Assembly (NCBI GenBank): GCA_003339645.1 | Contig: QNUV01000099.1 | Location: forward strand, 310,001-374,000 | Reading direction: 5' to 3' | Length of the DNA stretch: 64,000 nt | Origin: Microbacterium arborescens | GTDB lineage: Bacteria; Actinomycetota; Actinomycetes; Actinomycetales; Microbacteriaceae | Shown: positions 41,784 through 50,998 of the stretch, piece by piece | Position numbering within the stretch: the stretch's first letter is position 1 | How the letters are laid out: every line of letters starts with the position of its first letter | Position numbers and translations under genes: made by a program | The notes under the pieces: model-generated | The model's input: only the letters and a program-made list of their open reading frames with translations | Told to the model about the DNA's origin: nothing | Databases searched by the model: none

Positions 41784-43189
41784 TCGGCTCCTTCTGTGGG
41801 GATGCCCGCGTCACGGGCGAGCAGGTCATCGATCGTCTCGCCGCGGACGATCACCCGGGCGACGCCGTCCGAGACGGCGACGACGGGCGGGCGGGGGACG
41901 TAGTTGTAGTTGCTGGCGAGCGAGTAGCAGTAGGCGCCCGTCGCAGGGACGGCCAGCAGATCACCCGGGGTGACGTCGGCGGGCAGGTATTCGGCATCGA
42001 CGACGATGTCTCCCGACTCGCAGTGCCGACCCACGACACGCGAGAGCGCAGCGGGCGCGTCACTGCGACGGTTCGCGACTCGTGCCGAATAGGCCGCTCC
42101 ATAGAGGGCGGGCCGTGCGTTGTCGCTCATGCCACCGTCGACGCTGACATACAGACGCTCGAGCTCGTCGCTGACGCGGACCGGCTTGGTGGTGCCGACC
42201 TCGTACAGGGTCACCCCGGCGCGGCCGACGATGGCGCGGCCGGGCTCGAAGGCGAGCATCGGCAGCGGGATGTCGTGGGCCTCGCACTCGCGGGCGACGG
42301 CCGCGACGATCCCGTCGGCCAGGTCTTCGATCGGGGTCGGGTCGTCGACGCTGGTGTAGGCGATGCCGAAGCCGCCGCCGAGGTTCAGCACCGGCACGTC
42401 GCCGCCGCCCAGAAGGCGGGCGTGGACGGCCACGAGCCGCGACGCCGACTCGGCGAAGCCCGCCGTACCGAAGATCTGCGATCCGATATGGCAGTGGAGC
42501 CCCACGAAACGCAGTGAGGGCAGCTCGCGGATGCGAGCGACCACGGCCTCGGCATCCGTGAGCGCGAAGCCGAACTTCTGGTCTTCGTGCGCCGTCGCGA
42601 GGAAGTCGTGGGTCTCGGCGTGCACGCCGCTGTTGACGCGGACGAGCACCGGCTGGACCGCCCCGCGTGCGGCGGCGATCTCGGCGAGCCGGTCGATCTC
42701 GACGAGACTGTCGACGATGACGGACCCGACTCCGAGTTCGACGGAGCGCGCGAGCTCGAGGCGTGACTTGTTGTTGCCGTGCAGTCCGATGCGCGCCGGA
42801 TCCGCTCCGGCCGCCAGCGCGACGGCGAGCTCGCCGCCGGTGGCGACGTCGACCGCGAGTCCCTCCGCCGTGACCCAGCGCACGATCTCGGTGCTCAGGA
42901 ACGCCTTGCCGGCGTAGTAGACGCGCGCAGTCGTGCCGTGACGTGCGGCGGCGGCGTCGAATGCCTGACGGACGCGACGCGCCTGCGCCACGACGGCATC
43001 CTGGTCGAGCACGTAGAGCGGCGTGCCGAACTGCGCGGCCAAGTCGGTCGCCGCGATACCGCCGATCGACAGCGCGCCGCTGTCGTCGCGGCCGGCGCGA
43101 GGCGGCCAGACGGCTTCGACCAGTGCGTTGACGTCGGCGGGAGGAAGCAGCCATTCCGGCACGGCAGGGCGGACGTCGGACGCGGACAC
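41780..43189 (-). CDS. lysA: Diaminopimelate decarboxylase
   Basis: 469 aa, GTG start. PLP lysine in VYYAGKAFLSTEIVRW (about 92), HGNNKSRLEL, GLHCHIGSQIF, LNLGGGFGIAY and EPGRAIVG are the type III decarboxylase motifs. It makes L-lysine from meso-DAP. It is the first gene of the overlapping chain to thrB. A TAGACT box on the minus strand at 43250-43255 may be the promoter, giving a 55-60-nt leader. Confidence 0.96.
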   Translation of the reverse strand: MSASDVRPAVPEWLLPPADVNALVEAVWPPRAGRDDSGALSIGGIAATDLAAQFGTPLYVLDQDAVVAQARRVRQAFDAAAARHGTTARVYYAGKAFLSTEIVRWVTAEGLAVDVATGGELAVALAAGADPARIGLHGNNKSRLELARSVELGVGSVIVDSLVEIDRLAEIAAARGAVQPVLVRVNSGVHAETHDFLATAHEDQKFGFALTDAEAVVARIRELPSLRFVGLHCHIGSQIFGTAGFAESASRLVAVHARLLGGGDVPVLNLGGGFGIAYTSVDDPTPIEDLADGIVAAVARECEAHDIPLPMLAFEPGRAIVGRAGVTLYEVGTTKPVRVSDELERLYVSVDGGMSDNARPALYGAAYSARVANRRSDAPAALSRVVGRHCESGDIVVDAEYLPADVTPGDLLAVPATGAYCYSLASNYNYVPRPPVVAVSDGVARVIVRGETIDDLLARDAGIPTEGAE

Positions 43190-43318
43190 GGGAACACCAA
43201 TCGGGAGAGACGCTGACCGTCCGGCAGACGAGGCCGCGACGGTGCCGCCAGTCTAGGACACCCGCCGTGCGGGCTCCGCCGGTGTGACCGCCCGCGACAG
43301 ACACGGCCGTGAGCCCGC

Positions 43319-43912
43319 TCACGAGAGCGACGAGGGCGTGTCCTCTTCCGCGAGCCGGGCGACGGCCCGGCGGATCCGTGCGGCCCGCGCAGCATCCGAC
43401 GGCGCGCTCAGGACAGGATGCAGGATGGAGTACCGCTCGGCGGCGCGGAGCGCGGCGAACCGGCGGGATGCCGCGGGCGACGCCGCGAGCGCCGCCTCGA
43501 GGTCGACCGGCATCGCAGCCCCGGCCTGCCCGGCGTAGGCGCGCTCCCACCGTCCGTCGGCGCGCGCACGGTCGACCTCGATCTGCCCTCTCGGGCGCAT
43601 GCGACCCTCCGCGACCAGCCGCTCGATGATCCCCACGTTGCGCAGCGACCAGATCGAACGGGCGCGGCGCGGTGTGAACAGCTGCAGGAAGGTGGACTCG
43701 TCTCGGGAGTTCCGCCGGCCGTCGATCCAGCCGCTGCAGAGCGCCTCGTCGAGCGCCTCGGCGTACGTCAGCGACGTCGGCTCCGTCACGTTCTTCTTCG
43801 CGAGCACCAGCCGCACGCCGTCGGAGTCGGACTCGTAGACATCGAGCCAGGCTCGCCACGCGGCCGCATCCGCGACGACGAGAAGAGGCGGACCGCCGGC
43901 ATCCGCTGTCAT
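43319..43912 (-). CDS. YdeI/OmpD-associated family protein
   Basis: 197 aa from ATG 43912 (GGAG upstream; 22 further open codons to 43978 look non-native). Conserved features of the family are W-AWL at the N-terminus, LVLAKKN, SLTYAEALDEALCSGWIDGRR, FTPRRARSIWS, and a C-terminal helical segment LHPVLSAPSDAARAARIRRAV. Members are called bacteriocin-resistance proteins in old annotation but have no established reaction. It stands alone between lysA and a membrane protein gene on the other strand. Confidence 0.82.
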   Translation of the reverse strand: MTADAGGPPLLVVADAAAWRAWLDVYESDSDGVRLVLAKKNVTEPTSLTYAEALDEALCSGWIDGRRNSRDESTFLQLFTPRRARSIWSLRNVGIIERLVAEGRMRPRGQIEVDRARADGRWERAYAGQAGAAMPVDLEAALAASPAASRRFAALRAAERYSILHPVLSAPSDAARAARIRRAVARLAEEDTPSSLS

Positions 43913-43950
43913 GAGCACTCCACCCTTGTAGCCTGGCGCAGGAGGCGACC

Positions 43951-44463
43951 ATGGGCAATCACACCGATGATGCAGCACGACTCGACGAGCGCATCGGCGC
44001 GCTGAAGGAACGCATCTACGCCACCGTGACCGGGTTGGCGATCCTCGCGGGCCTCTTCACCGCCGAGCACGTCACGGTCACCGAGTCGATCTTCGCCCTC
44101 GCGGTCGGCATCTTCGCCATCGCCGCCGCCGGCTTCGTCGCTGAAGTCATCGCCCATCAGATTGGGCATCGGCAGTTTCCGAGCGGACGAGAGCTGGCGG
44201 TCATGGCGCGGACGGCCGTGGTCGCCCTCGGAACCGCGTCGCTCCCCCTGCTCGCGCTGCTCCTCGCCCTGCTCGACGTCATCGACCTCGATACGGCGCT
44301 GATCATCGGGATCATCGCCGACGCGGCGGTGCTCGTCGGGGTCGTGCTGCTCGCCAGCGCGCGCACGGGTCTGACAGCGCTGCAGCGTCTGATCGCATCC
44401 GCGCTGCTGCTCGGGCTGGTCGCCGTGGTCGCCATCGCGCTGCTCCTCGCCCACGGCCACTGA
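43951..44463 (+). CDS. Hypothetical four-helix membrane protein
   Basis: 170 aa, unrecognised family. AGGAGG lies 5 nt before the ATG and a TAGCCT box is 16 nt further upstream, so the leader is very short. Helices near residues 28-48, 52-70, 86-112 and 118-140 plus a C-terminal one give a compact hydrophobic protein with the conserved-looking segment EVIAHQIGHRQFPSGRELAVMARTAVVALG. Function unknown. Confidence 0.72.
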   Translation: MGNHTDDAARLDERIGALKERIYATVTGLAILAGLFTAEHVTVTESIFALAVGIFAIAAAGFVAEVIAHQIGHRQFPSGRELAVMARTAVVALGTASLPLLALLLALLDVIDLDTALIIGIIADAAVLVGVVLLASARTGLTALQRLIASALLLGLVAVVAIALLLAHGH

Positions 44464-44482
44464 GCGCGGCGAGGCGGCTGGC

Positions 44483-45307
44483 TCAGGCGCAGGTTCCGTC
44501 GGCCTGAAGCGCCGGATCGCGGATGATCGCTCCGTCGACGTCGACCTCGGCGACCAGTGCGCCGCGCTCGACGCGCACCTCGCGCAGCGTCAACCCGACG
44601 GGAAGGCGATCGCGGATGCAGATCGGGTAGTCGCGCAATACCCCGTCGGTGGCCGAGCCGAACCGCTGACGGAGGTCGTCGCCGGTCAGTTCCGCACCGC
44701 CGAGCCGCACGGCGGCGGGCGTGAGAACGATGTCACCGTCCACGGCGCTCGGAGTCAGGTCGAGTCCGAGCGGGACGGAGAGCGCGAACAGCGGCATCTC
44801 GACCTGCACCGTCACGTTCGGCGGGTCGAGCTCGACCCCTGCTCCCGAGACCCCGGAGACCTGCGAGAGCAGGGTCTCCAGCTGGTCCTCCGCGAACACC
44901 ACCGTCGCCTCGGCCGACCCGATGTCGCCCCCGTCGGCTCGGATGGGGACATCGGTCGCGCGCACCGACACGTCGGCCAGGACGTCGCCGAGCGGGATGC
45001 CGTCACTGGAAACGTCGAGACGGTCGAGCCGGCCCCCGATGACCTGCGGCAGCACCGGCTCGTCGAAGCCGACGTCGATCTGCTGGTCTTCGGGCAGCGC
45101 GAGGCGGGTGATGATCTGCTCGCGCACGGTGTTCGTGAGGATGCTGCGCGTGATGCTCTCGGCGACGAACCACGCGGCGATCGCGAGGCCGACGACCACG
45201 ACGAGAGCGATGATCCACGGCAGTGCCCGCCGCCGTCGCTTCGGCGACACGGGGATCGCCTCGGGCAGCGGAACAGTGGGCTGCGTGGCACCGCTCACGT
45301 CGGTCAC
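44483..45307 (-). CDS. LmeA-like (DUF2993) phospholipid-binding protein
   Basis: 274 aa, GTG start overlapping the argS stop by 4 nt. A basic N-terminus (SPKRRRRALP) leads to one membrane helix (about 30-52), then a periplasmic DUF2993 domain with the GRLDRLDVSSDGIPLGDVLADV segment and a cysteine pair in PICIRD and DGTCA. Mycobacterial LmeA binds phosphatidylinositol lipids and supports lipomannan elongation. The role here is by family only. Its coupling to argS is a conserved operon oddity. Confidence 0.82.
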   Translation of the reverse strand: MTDVSGATQPTVPLPEAIPVSPKRRRRALPWIIALVVVVGLAIAAWFVAESITRSILTNTVREQIITRLALPEDQQIDVGFDEPVLPQVIGGRLDRLDVSSDGIPLGDVLADVSVRATDVPIRADGGDIGSAEATVVFAEDQLETLLSQVSGVSGAGVELDPPNVTVQVEMPLFALSVPLGLDLTPSAVDGDIVLTPAAVRLGGAELTGDDLRQRFGSATDGVLRDYPICIRDRLPVGLTLREVRVERGALVAEVDVDGAIIRDPALQADGTCA

Positions 45308-46971
45308 ATCCGTTCGGGGGCGCTGACGCCCAAGAGGTCGAGCCCGTTGCGCAGCACCTGTCCGGTGGCGTCGTTGAGCCAGAGCCGGGTGCGGTGGAGG
45401 TCGGTGACCTCCTCGTCGCCGAGCGGCGTGACACGGCAGGTGTCGTACCAGCGGTGGTAGAGGCTCGCGAGCTCCTCGAGGTACCGGGCGACGCGGTGCG
45501 GCTCGCGCAGTTCGGCGGCGAAGGCCACGATGCGCGGGAACTCCTGGAGCGCGCCGAGGAGAGCCGACTCGGTCTCGTGGTCGAGCAGCTCCGGAGCGAA
45601 GGCGTCGCGGGTGACGCCGGAGTCGCCGGCGTTGCGCGCGACGTTGTGCGTGCGAGCGTGCGCGTACTGCACGTAGAACACGGGGTTGTCGTTCGTGCGC
45701 TTCTGCAGGATCTCCGGATCGAGCGTCAGCGGCGAGTCGGCGGGGTAACGGGCGAGCGAGTAGCGCAGTGCATCGGTGCCGAGCCAGTCGCGCAGGTCGT
45801 CGAGCTCGATGATGTTCCCGGCGCGCTTGGACAGGCGGGCACCGTTGACCGAGACGAGCTGGCCGATCAGCACCTCGATGTCCTTCTCGGGGTCGTCACC
45901 GGCCGCGCCCGCGAGCGCTTTCAGACGGTGGACGTACCCGTGGTGATCGGCGCCCAGCAGGTAGATCTTGTGTGCGAAACCGCGATCGCCCTTGTTGAGG
46001 TAGTAAGCGGCGTCGGCGGCGAAGTAGGTGTACTCGCCGTTGGAACGGCGGATGACGCGGTCTTTGTCGTCACCGAAGTCGGTCGTCCGCACCCAGACGG
46101 CGTCATCCTGATCGAAGACGTGCCCCTGCGCTCGCAGGCGGTCGACGGCCTGGTCGACGAGGCTCGGTCCGCCGTCGGCGGGGGTCGCGTGCAGGAGCCG
46201 CTCGCTGAAGAAGACGTCGAAGTGCACGTTGAACTTCTCGAGCGAGTCCTTCAGGTCGGCCATCTGAAGCTCGTAGCCGAGGTCGAGTGCGACCTGCTCC
46301 TGCTCCTCGGGGGCGAGGGTCAGCAGATCGGGGCGCGCCGACAGGACCCGCCGGGCGAGGTCGTCGATGTACGCGCCCGGGTAGCCGTCTTCGGGCGTGG
46401 GCTCTCCCTTGGCGCTCGCGAGCACCGAACGCCCGAACCGCTGCATCTGCGCGCCAGCGTCGTTGATGTAGAACTCGCGAACGAGCTCGGCCCCGCTGGC
46501 CAGCAGCAGCCGGGCGATCGCGTCACCGAGCGCCGCCCACCGCGTGTGCCCGATGTGCATGGGCCCCGTCGGATTCGCGCTGACGAACTCGAGGTTGATC
46601 GAGTTGCCGGCCTGGCTGTCGTTGCGGCCGAAGGCGGCCCCGGCCTCGACGATCTCTCGTGCGAGCGCGCCGGCGGCGGCGGCATCCAGCCGGATGTTGA
46701 TGAACCCGGGGCCGGCGACCTCGACGGATGCCACGCCCGGCGTCTCGGCGAGCGCCGCCGCGATCTCGGCGGCGAACTCACGCGGGTTCGTGCCGACGCG
46801 CTTGGCGAGCTTCATCGCCGCGTTCGACGCCCAGTCACCGTGGTCGCGGTTCTTGGGACGCTCGAAGACGAAGTCGGCGGCGGTGAGGCCCTCGCTCGAG
46901 CCGGGGCGTCGCGCCTCGGCGAGAGGGGCGACGACGGACAGGAGGGCTTCGGCGAGAGCATCGGGATTCAT
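45304..46971 (-). CDS. argS: Arginyl-tRNA synthetase
   Basis: 555 aa. Class I synthetase: the HIGH-like NPTGPMHIGHTRWAALGDAIARLL, the KMSK-equivalent SKRAGNI, the Arg-tRNA N-terminal domain, and the C-terminal anticodon-binding DALR domain (VARYLEELASLYHRWYDTCRVTPL). The start ATG has GGAGGG close upstream and TAGAAT 9 nt away. It charges tRNA-Arg, including the tRNA-Arg(CCG) at 51509. First gene of a unit with the downstream DUF2993 gene. Confidence 0.98.
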   Translation of the reverse strand: MNPDALAEALLSVVAPLAEARRPGSSEGLTAADFVFERPKNRDHGDWASNAAMKLAKRVGTNPREFAAEIAAALAETPGVASVEVAGPGFINIRLDAAAAGALAREIVEAGAAFGRNDSQAGNSINLEFVSANPTGPMHIGHTRWAALGDAIARLLLASGAELVREFYINDAGAQMQRFGRSVLASAKGEPTPEDGYPGAYIDDLARRVLSARPDLLTLAPEEQEQVALDLGYELQMADLKDSLEKFNVHFDVFFSERLLHATPADGGPSLVDQAVDRLRAQGHVFDQDDAVWVRTTDFGDDKDRVIRRSNGEYTYFAADAAYYLNKGDRGFAHKIYLLGADHHGYVHRLKALAGAAGDDPEKDIEVLIGQLVSVNGARLSKRAGNIIELDDLRDWLGTDALRYSLARYPADSPLTLDPEILQKRTNDNPVFYVQYAHARTHNVARNAGDSGVTRDAFAPELLDHETESALLGALQEFPRIVAFAAELREPHRVARYLEELASLYHRWYDTCRVTPLGDEEVTDLHRTRLWLNDATGQVLRNGLDLLGVSAPERM

Positions 46972-47030
46972 AGCCCTCCGATTCTAGGCGGGCGGCCGCA
47001 GGCCCGATGCTGAACGTCTCGACGACGGCA

Positions 47031-47858
47031 TCACGCGAGGGTGATGAACGCCTCGTGATCGTCTCGGGCGGGATCGTCGACGGTCGCGTCTCCCCCGGCG
47101 ACCTCGGCATCGACGCGAAGATGCGTGAGCGCGACGTTGCCGCCGTAGTAGCTGAGGAACGCGCAGTCGGCGGCATCCCGGCCGGTCGCGATTCGGACGA
47201 GACCGCGGCGGTTCGACAGCCGGGTCGCGTCGATGACGTGCCAGGCCCCGTCGACATACGCCTCGGCGACCGCGTGAAAATCCATCGGACGCAGCCCCGG
47301 CGCATAGCAGGCGGCGTAGCGCGCGGGAACATCCATCGCCCGCAGCAGCGCGATGACGAGGTGGGCGTAGTCGCGGCACACCCCCTGTCCGGTCGCGAGG
47401 GTCGTGACCGCGGAGTCGGTGCCGAGGCTGAGGCCGGGCGCGTAGGTCGTGTTCGTGGCCACGAAGTCGCCGATCGCCGAGACCAGTGCGGGCCCCTGCA
47501 GGCCACGGAACTGTCGGCGCGCGTGCGCGAACACCTCGTCGGACTGCGCATAGCGACTCGGCCGCAGATAGGCGATGGTGTCGAGTTCGCTCGTCGGCGA
47601 CGGGGCGGCGGTGCCGTCGACGACCGCCCGGTAGCGGATGGCGATCGTCCCCGCCTCGCCAGCGACGCGGTGGATGCGGGTGCCGGTGGGAGAGGCGGGC
47701 GGGTCGACGATCTCGGAGACGGAGAGCGAGCGGCCGGCGAGCGTGATGCTCAGTTCTTCGTCGCGGAGAGACGCCGCGCGCGACGCGGCGATCTGCAGGA
47801 TGACGTCGACGGGACCGGTCATCTGGAGGTCGAGTTCGGCCGTCAGGATGCGCTGCAC
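47031..47858 (-). CDS. Transglutaminase-like cysteine protease family protein
   Basis: 275 aa, GTG start. The transglutaminase-like triad is present: Cys in GQGVCRDYAHL (~172), His in PMDFHAVAEAYV (~203) and Asp in WHVIDATRL (~217). An N-terminal ~80-residue beta domain precedes it. These soluble bacterial transglutaminase-fold proteins usually act as peptidases or amidases; the substrate is unknown. It diverges from the RidA gene, 104 nt away. Confidence 0.88.
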   Translation of the reverse strand: MQRILTAELDLQMTGPVDVILQIAASRAASLRDEELSITLAGRSLSVSEIVDPPASPTGTRIHRVAGEAGTIAIRYRAVVDGTAAPSPTSELDTIAYLRPSRYAQSDEVFAHARRQFRGLQGPALVSAIGDFVATNTTYAPGLSLGTDSAVTTLATGQGVCRDYAHLVIALLRAMDVPARYAACYAPGLRPMDFHAVAEAYVDGAWHVIDATRLSNRRGLVRIATGRDAADCAFLSYYGGNVALTHLRVDAEVAGGDATVDDPARDDHEAFITLA

Positions 47859-47962
47859 CGGGTAATCCTCGCACGCGGCGAAGCGCCGTCGGGCCGCTCC
47901 CGGCGGTGATCGGATCGCCCACGATGGCAGGCTGGTGGTCGGCCACGAAACGAGGAGCCCTC

Positions 47963-48370
47963 ATGTCGAAGACCGTCACCCTCATCCGCGCATCGTCTCT
48001 CTCGGATGCCGCTGAATACGCGTACGCCGCCACCGCCCCCGCGGACGCGCGCCTCATCTTCCTCGCCGGTTCCTGCCCGCTCGCCGCCGACGGGTCGACG
48101 GTCGGCGTCGGAGACTACGCCGCGCAGGCGGCATCCTGCATCGAGAACATGAGAGGGGCGCTCGCCGCTGCCGGCGCGGGGATCGAGAACGTCATCAGCA
48201 CCCGCGTTCTCGTCGCCTCGAGCTCGCAGGCCGACCTCGTCACCGCCTGGGAGGTCGTGCGCGACGCGTTCGGCGACCACGACGTGCCCAGCACCCTGAT
48301 GGGTGTGACGGTACTCGGCTACGACGACCAGCTGGTCGAGATCGAGGCGGTCGCCGCCGTCCGCGACTGA
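47963..48370 (+). CDS. RidA/YjgF-like protein
   Basis: 135 aa from ATG 47963 with GAGGAG 5-6 nt upstream (the frame is open to 47906 without a ribosome-binding site). It shows the RidA fold pattern (IFLAGSCPLAADGSTVG, QAASCIENMRGALAAAGAGIENVISTRVLVA, VPSTLMGVTVLGYDDQLVEIEAVAAV). The catalytic Arg is in STRVLVA. Members hydrolyse reactive enamines and imines from PLP enzymes. Other members have unrelated roles, so specificity is open. Confidence 0.85.
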   Translation: MSKTVTLIRASSLSDAAEYAYAATAPADARLIFLAGSCPLAADGSTVGVGDYAAQAASCIENMRGALAAAGAGIENVISTRVLVASSSQADLVTAWEVVRDAFGDHDVPSTLMGVTVLGYDDQLVEIEAVAAVRD

Positions 48371-48375
48371 GGGGG

Positions 48376-48828
48376 TCAGGCCTCGGGCCGCACGGTCCGC
48401 AGGACCATGCTCATTCCCGTACGCGCCGGGGCGACGTCGGTGAACCCGCGCGACTCGTACAGACGGCGCCCGGGCGGATCGGCGGTGAGCGTGATGTACG
48501 CGCCCTCGTCCGCACGATCACGGATCTCGGCGAGCAGCTCGTCGAGGATGAGCGACCCGAAGCCGTTGCCCTGGTGCGCCGGAAGGGTGGCCATGTCTGC
48601 CACGAGGAAGTACCACCCGCCGTCGCCGACGATGCGCCCCATCGCGACGCTCCGGCCGTCGGCGTCCGCGACGCGTCGGAACGCCCATGTGCCCGCGATC
48701 GCAGCCGCAGCCTGCGCCGGCGTCTTGGGCGACAGCCCGCTCTCGGCGCGCAGAGCGACGTAATCGGCCACGCTCGGAGGCGTGGTGTGCAGCGTGTAGC
48801 CGGGGGGAAGCGGGCGATCGAGAGTCAT
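48376..48828 (-). CDS. GNAT-family N-acetyltransferase
   Basis: 150 aa. The acetyl-CoA-binding loop is LPAHQGNGFGSLILDELLAEI (Q/R-x-x-G-x-G), and RLYESRGFTDV is the C-terminal GNAT signature. Substrate unknown. GAAGGA precedes ATG. Convergent with RidA, 5 nt between them. Confidence 0.85.
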   Translation of the reverse strand: MTLDRPLPPGYTLHTTPPSVADYVALRAESGLSPKTPAQAAAAIAGTWAFRRVADADGRSVAMGRIVGDGGWYFLVADMATLPAHQGNGFGSLILDELLAEIRDRADEGAYITLTADPPGRRLYESRGFTDVAPARTGMSMVLRTVRPEA

Positions 48829-48855
48829 CCGTCCTTCCTACCCGATCGGATGACG

Positions 48856-48861
48856 TACCCT
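48856..48861 (+). promoter_or_regulatory. -10 box TACCCT, leaderless promoter of SGNH hydrolase
   Basis: TACCCT, CAGCGT, then GTG 48868. It decides between the GTG and the in-frame ATG at 48850, which would lie upstream of the transcript. Confidence 0.55.
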
Positions 48862-48867
48862 CAGCGT

Positions 48868-49674
48868 GTGCGAACCCGAAACGCCCGTCCCCGCCGCAGA
48901 AGCGTGTGGGCCGTCTCGGCGATCTCGGCCGCCGTGGTCGCGCTGGCGCTGACGGCGTTCCTGCGCCCTTGGGCGGCGCCCACGGCGGCGCCGGTGGCAG
49001 CCGCCCCCGGCGCGGTCGCCAGGGTCGAGGCGGCGCCGCTCGCGCTTCCCACGGGTGCGCGCGTTCTGATCTTCGGCGACTCGTGGACGTACGGCTCCGC
49101 GGCATCCGATCCGACGCTCGGGTACGCGTATGTCGTCGCTCAGCGAACGGGGTGGACGACGATCGTCGACGGCGTTCGCGGCAGCGGCTACCTCAAGCCG
49201 GGCATCGACGGGCCCTCGTTCGGTGACCGAATCGCCGCGCTCGACCCCGCGCTCGATCCCGACCTCGTGATCGTTCAGGGGTCGATCAACGACCGCAGGC
49301 AAGGTGCGGCCGGGTACCGCGACGCTGTGAACGCGGCGTGGGACGACCTCGCGGCGACCTACCCCGAAGCGCGCATCGTCGTACTCGGTCCGGCGCCGCA
49401 GGTGCTTCCCGTGGAGAGCGAGACGGCCCGCATCGACCGGGATCTCGCCGAGCTCGCCGGCGCCCGGGGCTGGTGGTACCTGTCCCCCATCGCCGAGGAC
49501 TGGATCACCGAGGCCAACTACGGCGACGTCATCGACACGAGCGCCACGGGCCGCGACCACCCCTCGACGGCGGGGCACGCTTATCTCGCCGATCGCCTGG
49601 CGGCCGACGTCGCGGCGATCACCGAAGCACCGGTGGTCGCCGCCGAGCCCGCCCCCGCGCCGCTCGTCCCCTGA
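48868..49674 (+). CDS. SGNH/GDSL-like exported hydrolase
   Basis: 268 aa. A basic start and one hydrophobic helix (about 12-36) direct it to the membrane or outside. The catalytic domain has the Ser block IFGDSWTYG, GSINDR (Asn block) and DHPSTAGHAYLADRL (Asp and His). Members hydrolyse esters on lipids or sugars. GTG 48868 is preferred over ATG 48850 because the -10 box covers the latter. The C-terminus is Ala/Pro-rich. Confidence 0.85.
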   Translation: MRTRNARPRRRSVWAVSAISAAVVALALTAFLRPWAAPTAAPVAAAPGAVARVEAAPLALPTGARVLIFGDSWTYGSAASDPTLGYAYVVAQRTGWTTIVDGVRGSGYLKPGIDGPSFGDRIAALDPALDPDLVIVQGSINDRRQGAAGYRDAVNAAWDDLAATYPEARIVVLGPAPQVLPVESETARIDRDLAELAGARGWWYLSPIAEDWITEANYGDVIDTSATGRDHPSTAGHAYLADRLAADVAAITEAPVVAAEPAPAPLVP

Positions 49675-49683
49675 GCCGCTGGC

Positions 49684-50052
49684 CTACGAAGGCCCCGCGC
49701 TGAGGTGTTCGTGCACGAGGCGCCAGCCCGAGCCGGTGCGGTGGAAGACGTTGGTCGCCCGACCGCGACCCCTTCGGGCCTGTCCGTCGATGTGTCCGCT
49801 CCACCGGTACGTGTAGACGGCCACCGCCGCGTCGGCGGCATCCACGACCCACTCGACGTCCTCCGCCCCGTAGACCTCATCGGGAATGAGCGCCCAGGTC
49901 CGCTCGAAGTAGGTGCGGACCGCCGCGAGACCGACGCAGGTGGCATCGCCGAAGTAGTACACCGCGCTCGGGTCGAGCACCTGTTCGACCTCGTCGAAGT
50001 CGTGGGTGTTGGTCGCGGCGATGTAGCGCGCGAGAGTGTCGGATGCGGTCAT
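49684..50052 (-). CDS. Nuclear transport factor 2-like (SnoaL-fold) protein
   Basis: 122 aa. The cone-shaped NTF2 fold is suggested by YIAATNTHDFDEVEQVLDPSAVYYFGD, the AVRTYFERTWALI helix and FHRTGSGWRLVHEHLS. Such small proteins bind or isomerise hydrophobic ligands. It is the last gene of a four-gene overlapping operon (51420-49684), each start overlapping the previous stop by 4 nt. Confidence 0.82.
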   Translation of the reverse strand: MTASDTLARYIAATNTHDFDEVEQVLDPSAVYYFGDATCVGLAAVRTYFERTWALIPDEVYGAEDVEWVVDAADAAVAVYTYRWSGHIDGQARRGRGRATNVFHRTGSGWRLVHEHLSAGPS

Positions 50053-50648
50053 GCCCGGGTCCTTTCGTTCATCGCGGCGGCACGGCCGACGCGGGTGCTC
50101 ATGCTCCACACCGGTGGCGCCTCGGGCGGCTCGGTCCGCGACACCACCGAGAAGCCGTGTCGTTCGTAAAGCCGGACGTTGCGCTCGTCCGACGTGTCGA
50201 GCGCGAATCGGCTGGCGCCCCGCCGTGCGCCCTCCGCGAGCGCGAACCGGATGAGGTCGGATGCGAGACCGCGCCCCTGACGGGCGGGCATGACGCCGAC
50301 CGTCTCGATGCGCCACGAGTCCGGCTCGCCCGGCTCGGAAGTGGCGTCGCCGAGCCGCCCGAGCCGGTCGCCGTGCAACTGCACGATGCGGTCGACGACG
50401 CCCGGTGCCGGGTCCGGCGCATCCGACGGGAGCACGGCGATCACTCCGTCAGCGGGGCCCGTGATCCCGACGAAGCCGTGGACGTGCGCATGCCGAAGGT
50501 AGACGAGCTGCAGCTCACGGAGCCGCCACGCGTAGTCGTCCTCGGGGATCACGTGGCGTGTCCACGCGTAGTTCTCGAACGCTGCCGCGAGCGCATCGGC
50601 AGCAGCTTCCAGTTCGTTCTCGGTGACGAGGCGAGCGCGAGGTGTCAT
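50049..50648 (-). CDS. GNAT-family N-acetyltransferase
   Basis: 199 aa from ATG 50648. Acetyl-CoA loop VGVMPARQGRGLASDLIRFAL and RLYERHGFSVVSRTEPPEAPPVWSM, close to the ElaA/RimI-like group. An N-terminal domain with YAWTRHVIPEDDYAWRLR precedes it. Overlaps the regulator upstream and the NTF2-like gene downstream by 4 nt each. Confidence 0.86.
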   Translation of the reverse strand: MTPRARLVTENELEAAADALAAAFENYAWTRHVIPEDDYAWRLRELQLVYLRHAHVHGFVGITGPADGVIAVLPSDAPDPAPGVVDRIVQLHGDRLGRLGDATSEPGEPDSWRIETVGVMPARQGRGLASDLIRFALAEGARRGASRFALDTSDERNVRLYERHGFSVVSRTEPPEAPPVWSMSTRVGRAAAMNERTRA

Positions 50649-50998
50649 ACGGGTGCGTCCTGGGGTTGCTTGTGATCGGATGCCGGTGCTACCGGCGTCG
50701 CCGACCCGGATTCGACGATCGCCTGCAGCGTCGCCAGGTGACGGGCGAACGCCTCGCGACCGGCATCCGTGATGCCGACCCACGTCCGCGTCCGCCGGCC
50801 GACGGCTTCTTTCCGCACCTCGACGAGCCCCGCGTCGGCCAGCACGGTGAGCGTCTGCGAGAGGGTCGAGTCGCTCACCTCGAGCAGGTCGGCGAGGAAG
50901 CGGAAGTCGACGTCCTCGAGATTGCGGAGGGCAGCCAGCAGCGAGAACCGCACAGGCGAGTGGATGAGGGCGTCGATGTCCTTGCGCGGATGACTCAT
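50645..50998 (-). CDS. Winged-helix regulator
   Basis: 117 aa. A DNA-binding winged helix runs through residues ~10-90 (IHSPVRFSLLAALRNLEDVDFRFLADLLEVSDSTLSQTLTVLADAGLVEVRKEAVGRRTRTWVGIT), most like the small transcriptional regulators fused to or paired with a membrane protein (PF13601-type). It sits second in an operon whose promoter overlaps a palindrome, so it likely controls its own operon. Confidence 0.86.
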   Translation of the reverse strand: MSHPRKDIDALIHSPVRFSLLAALRNLEDVDFRFLADLLEVSDSTLSQTLTVLADAGLVEVRKEAVGRRTRTWVGITDAGREAFARHLATLQAIVESGSATPVAPASDHKQPQDAPV

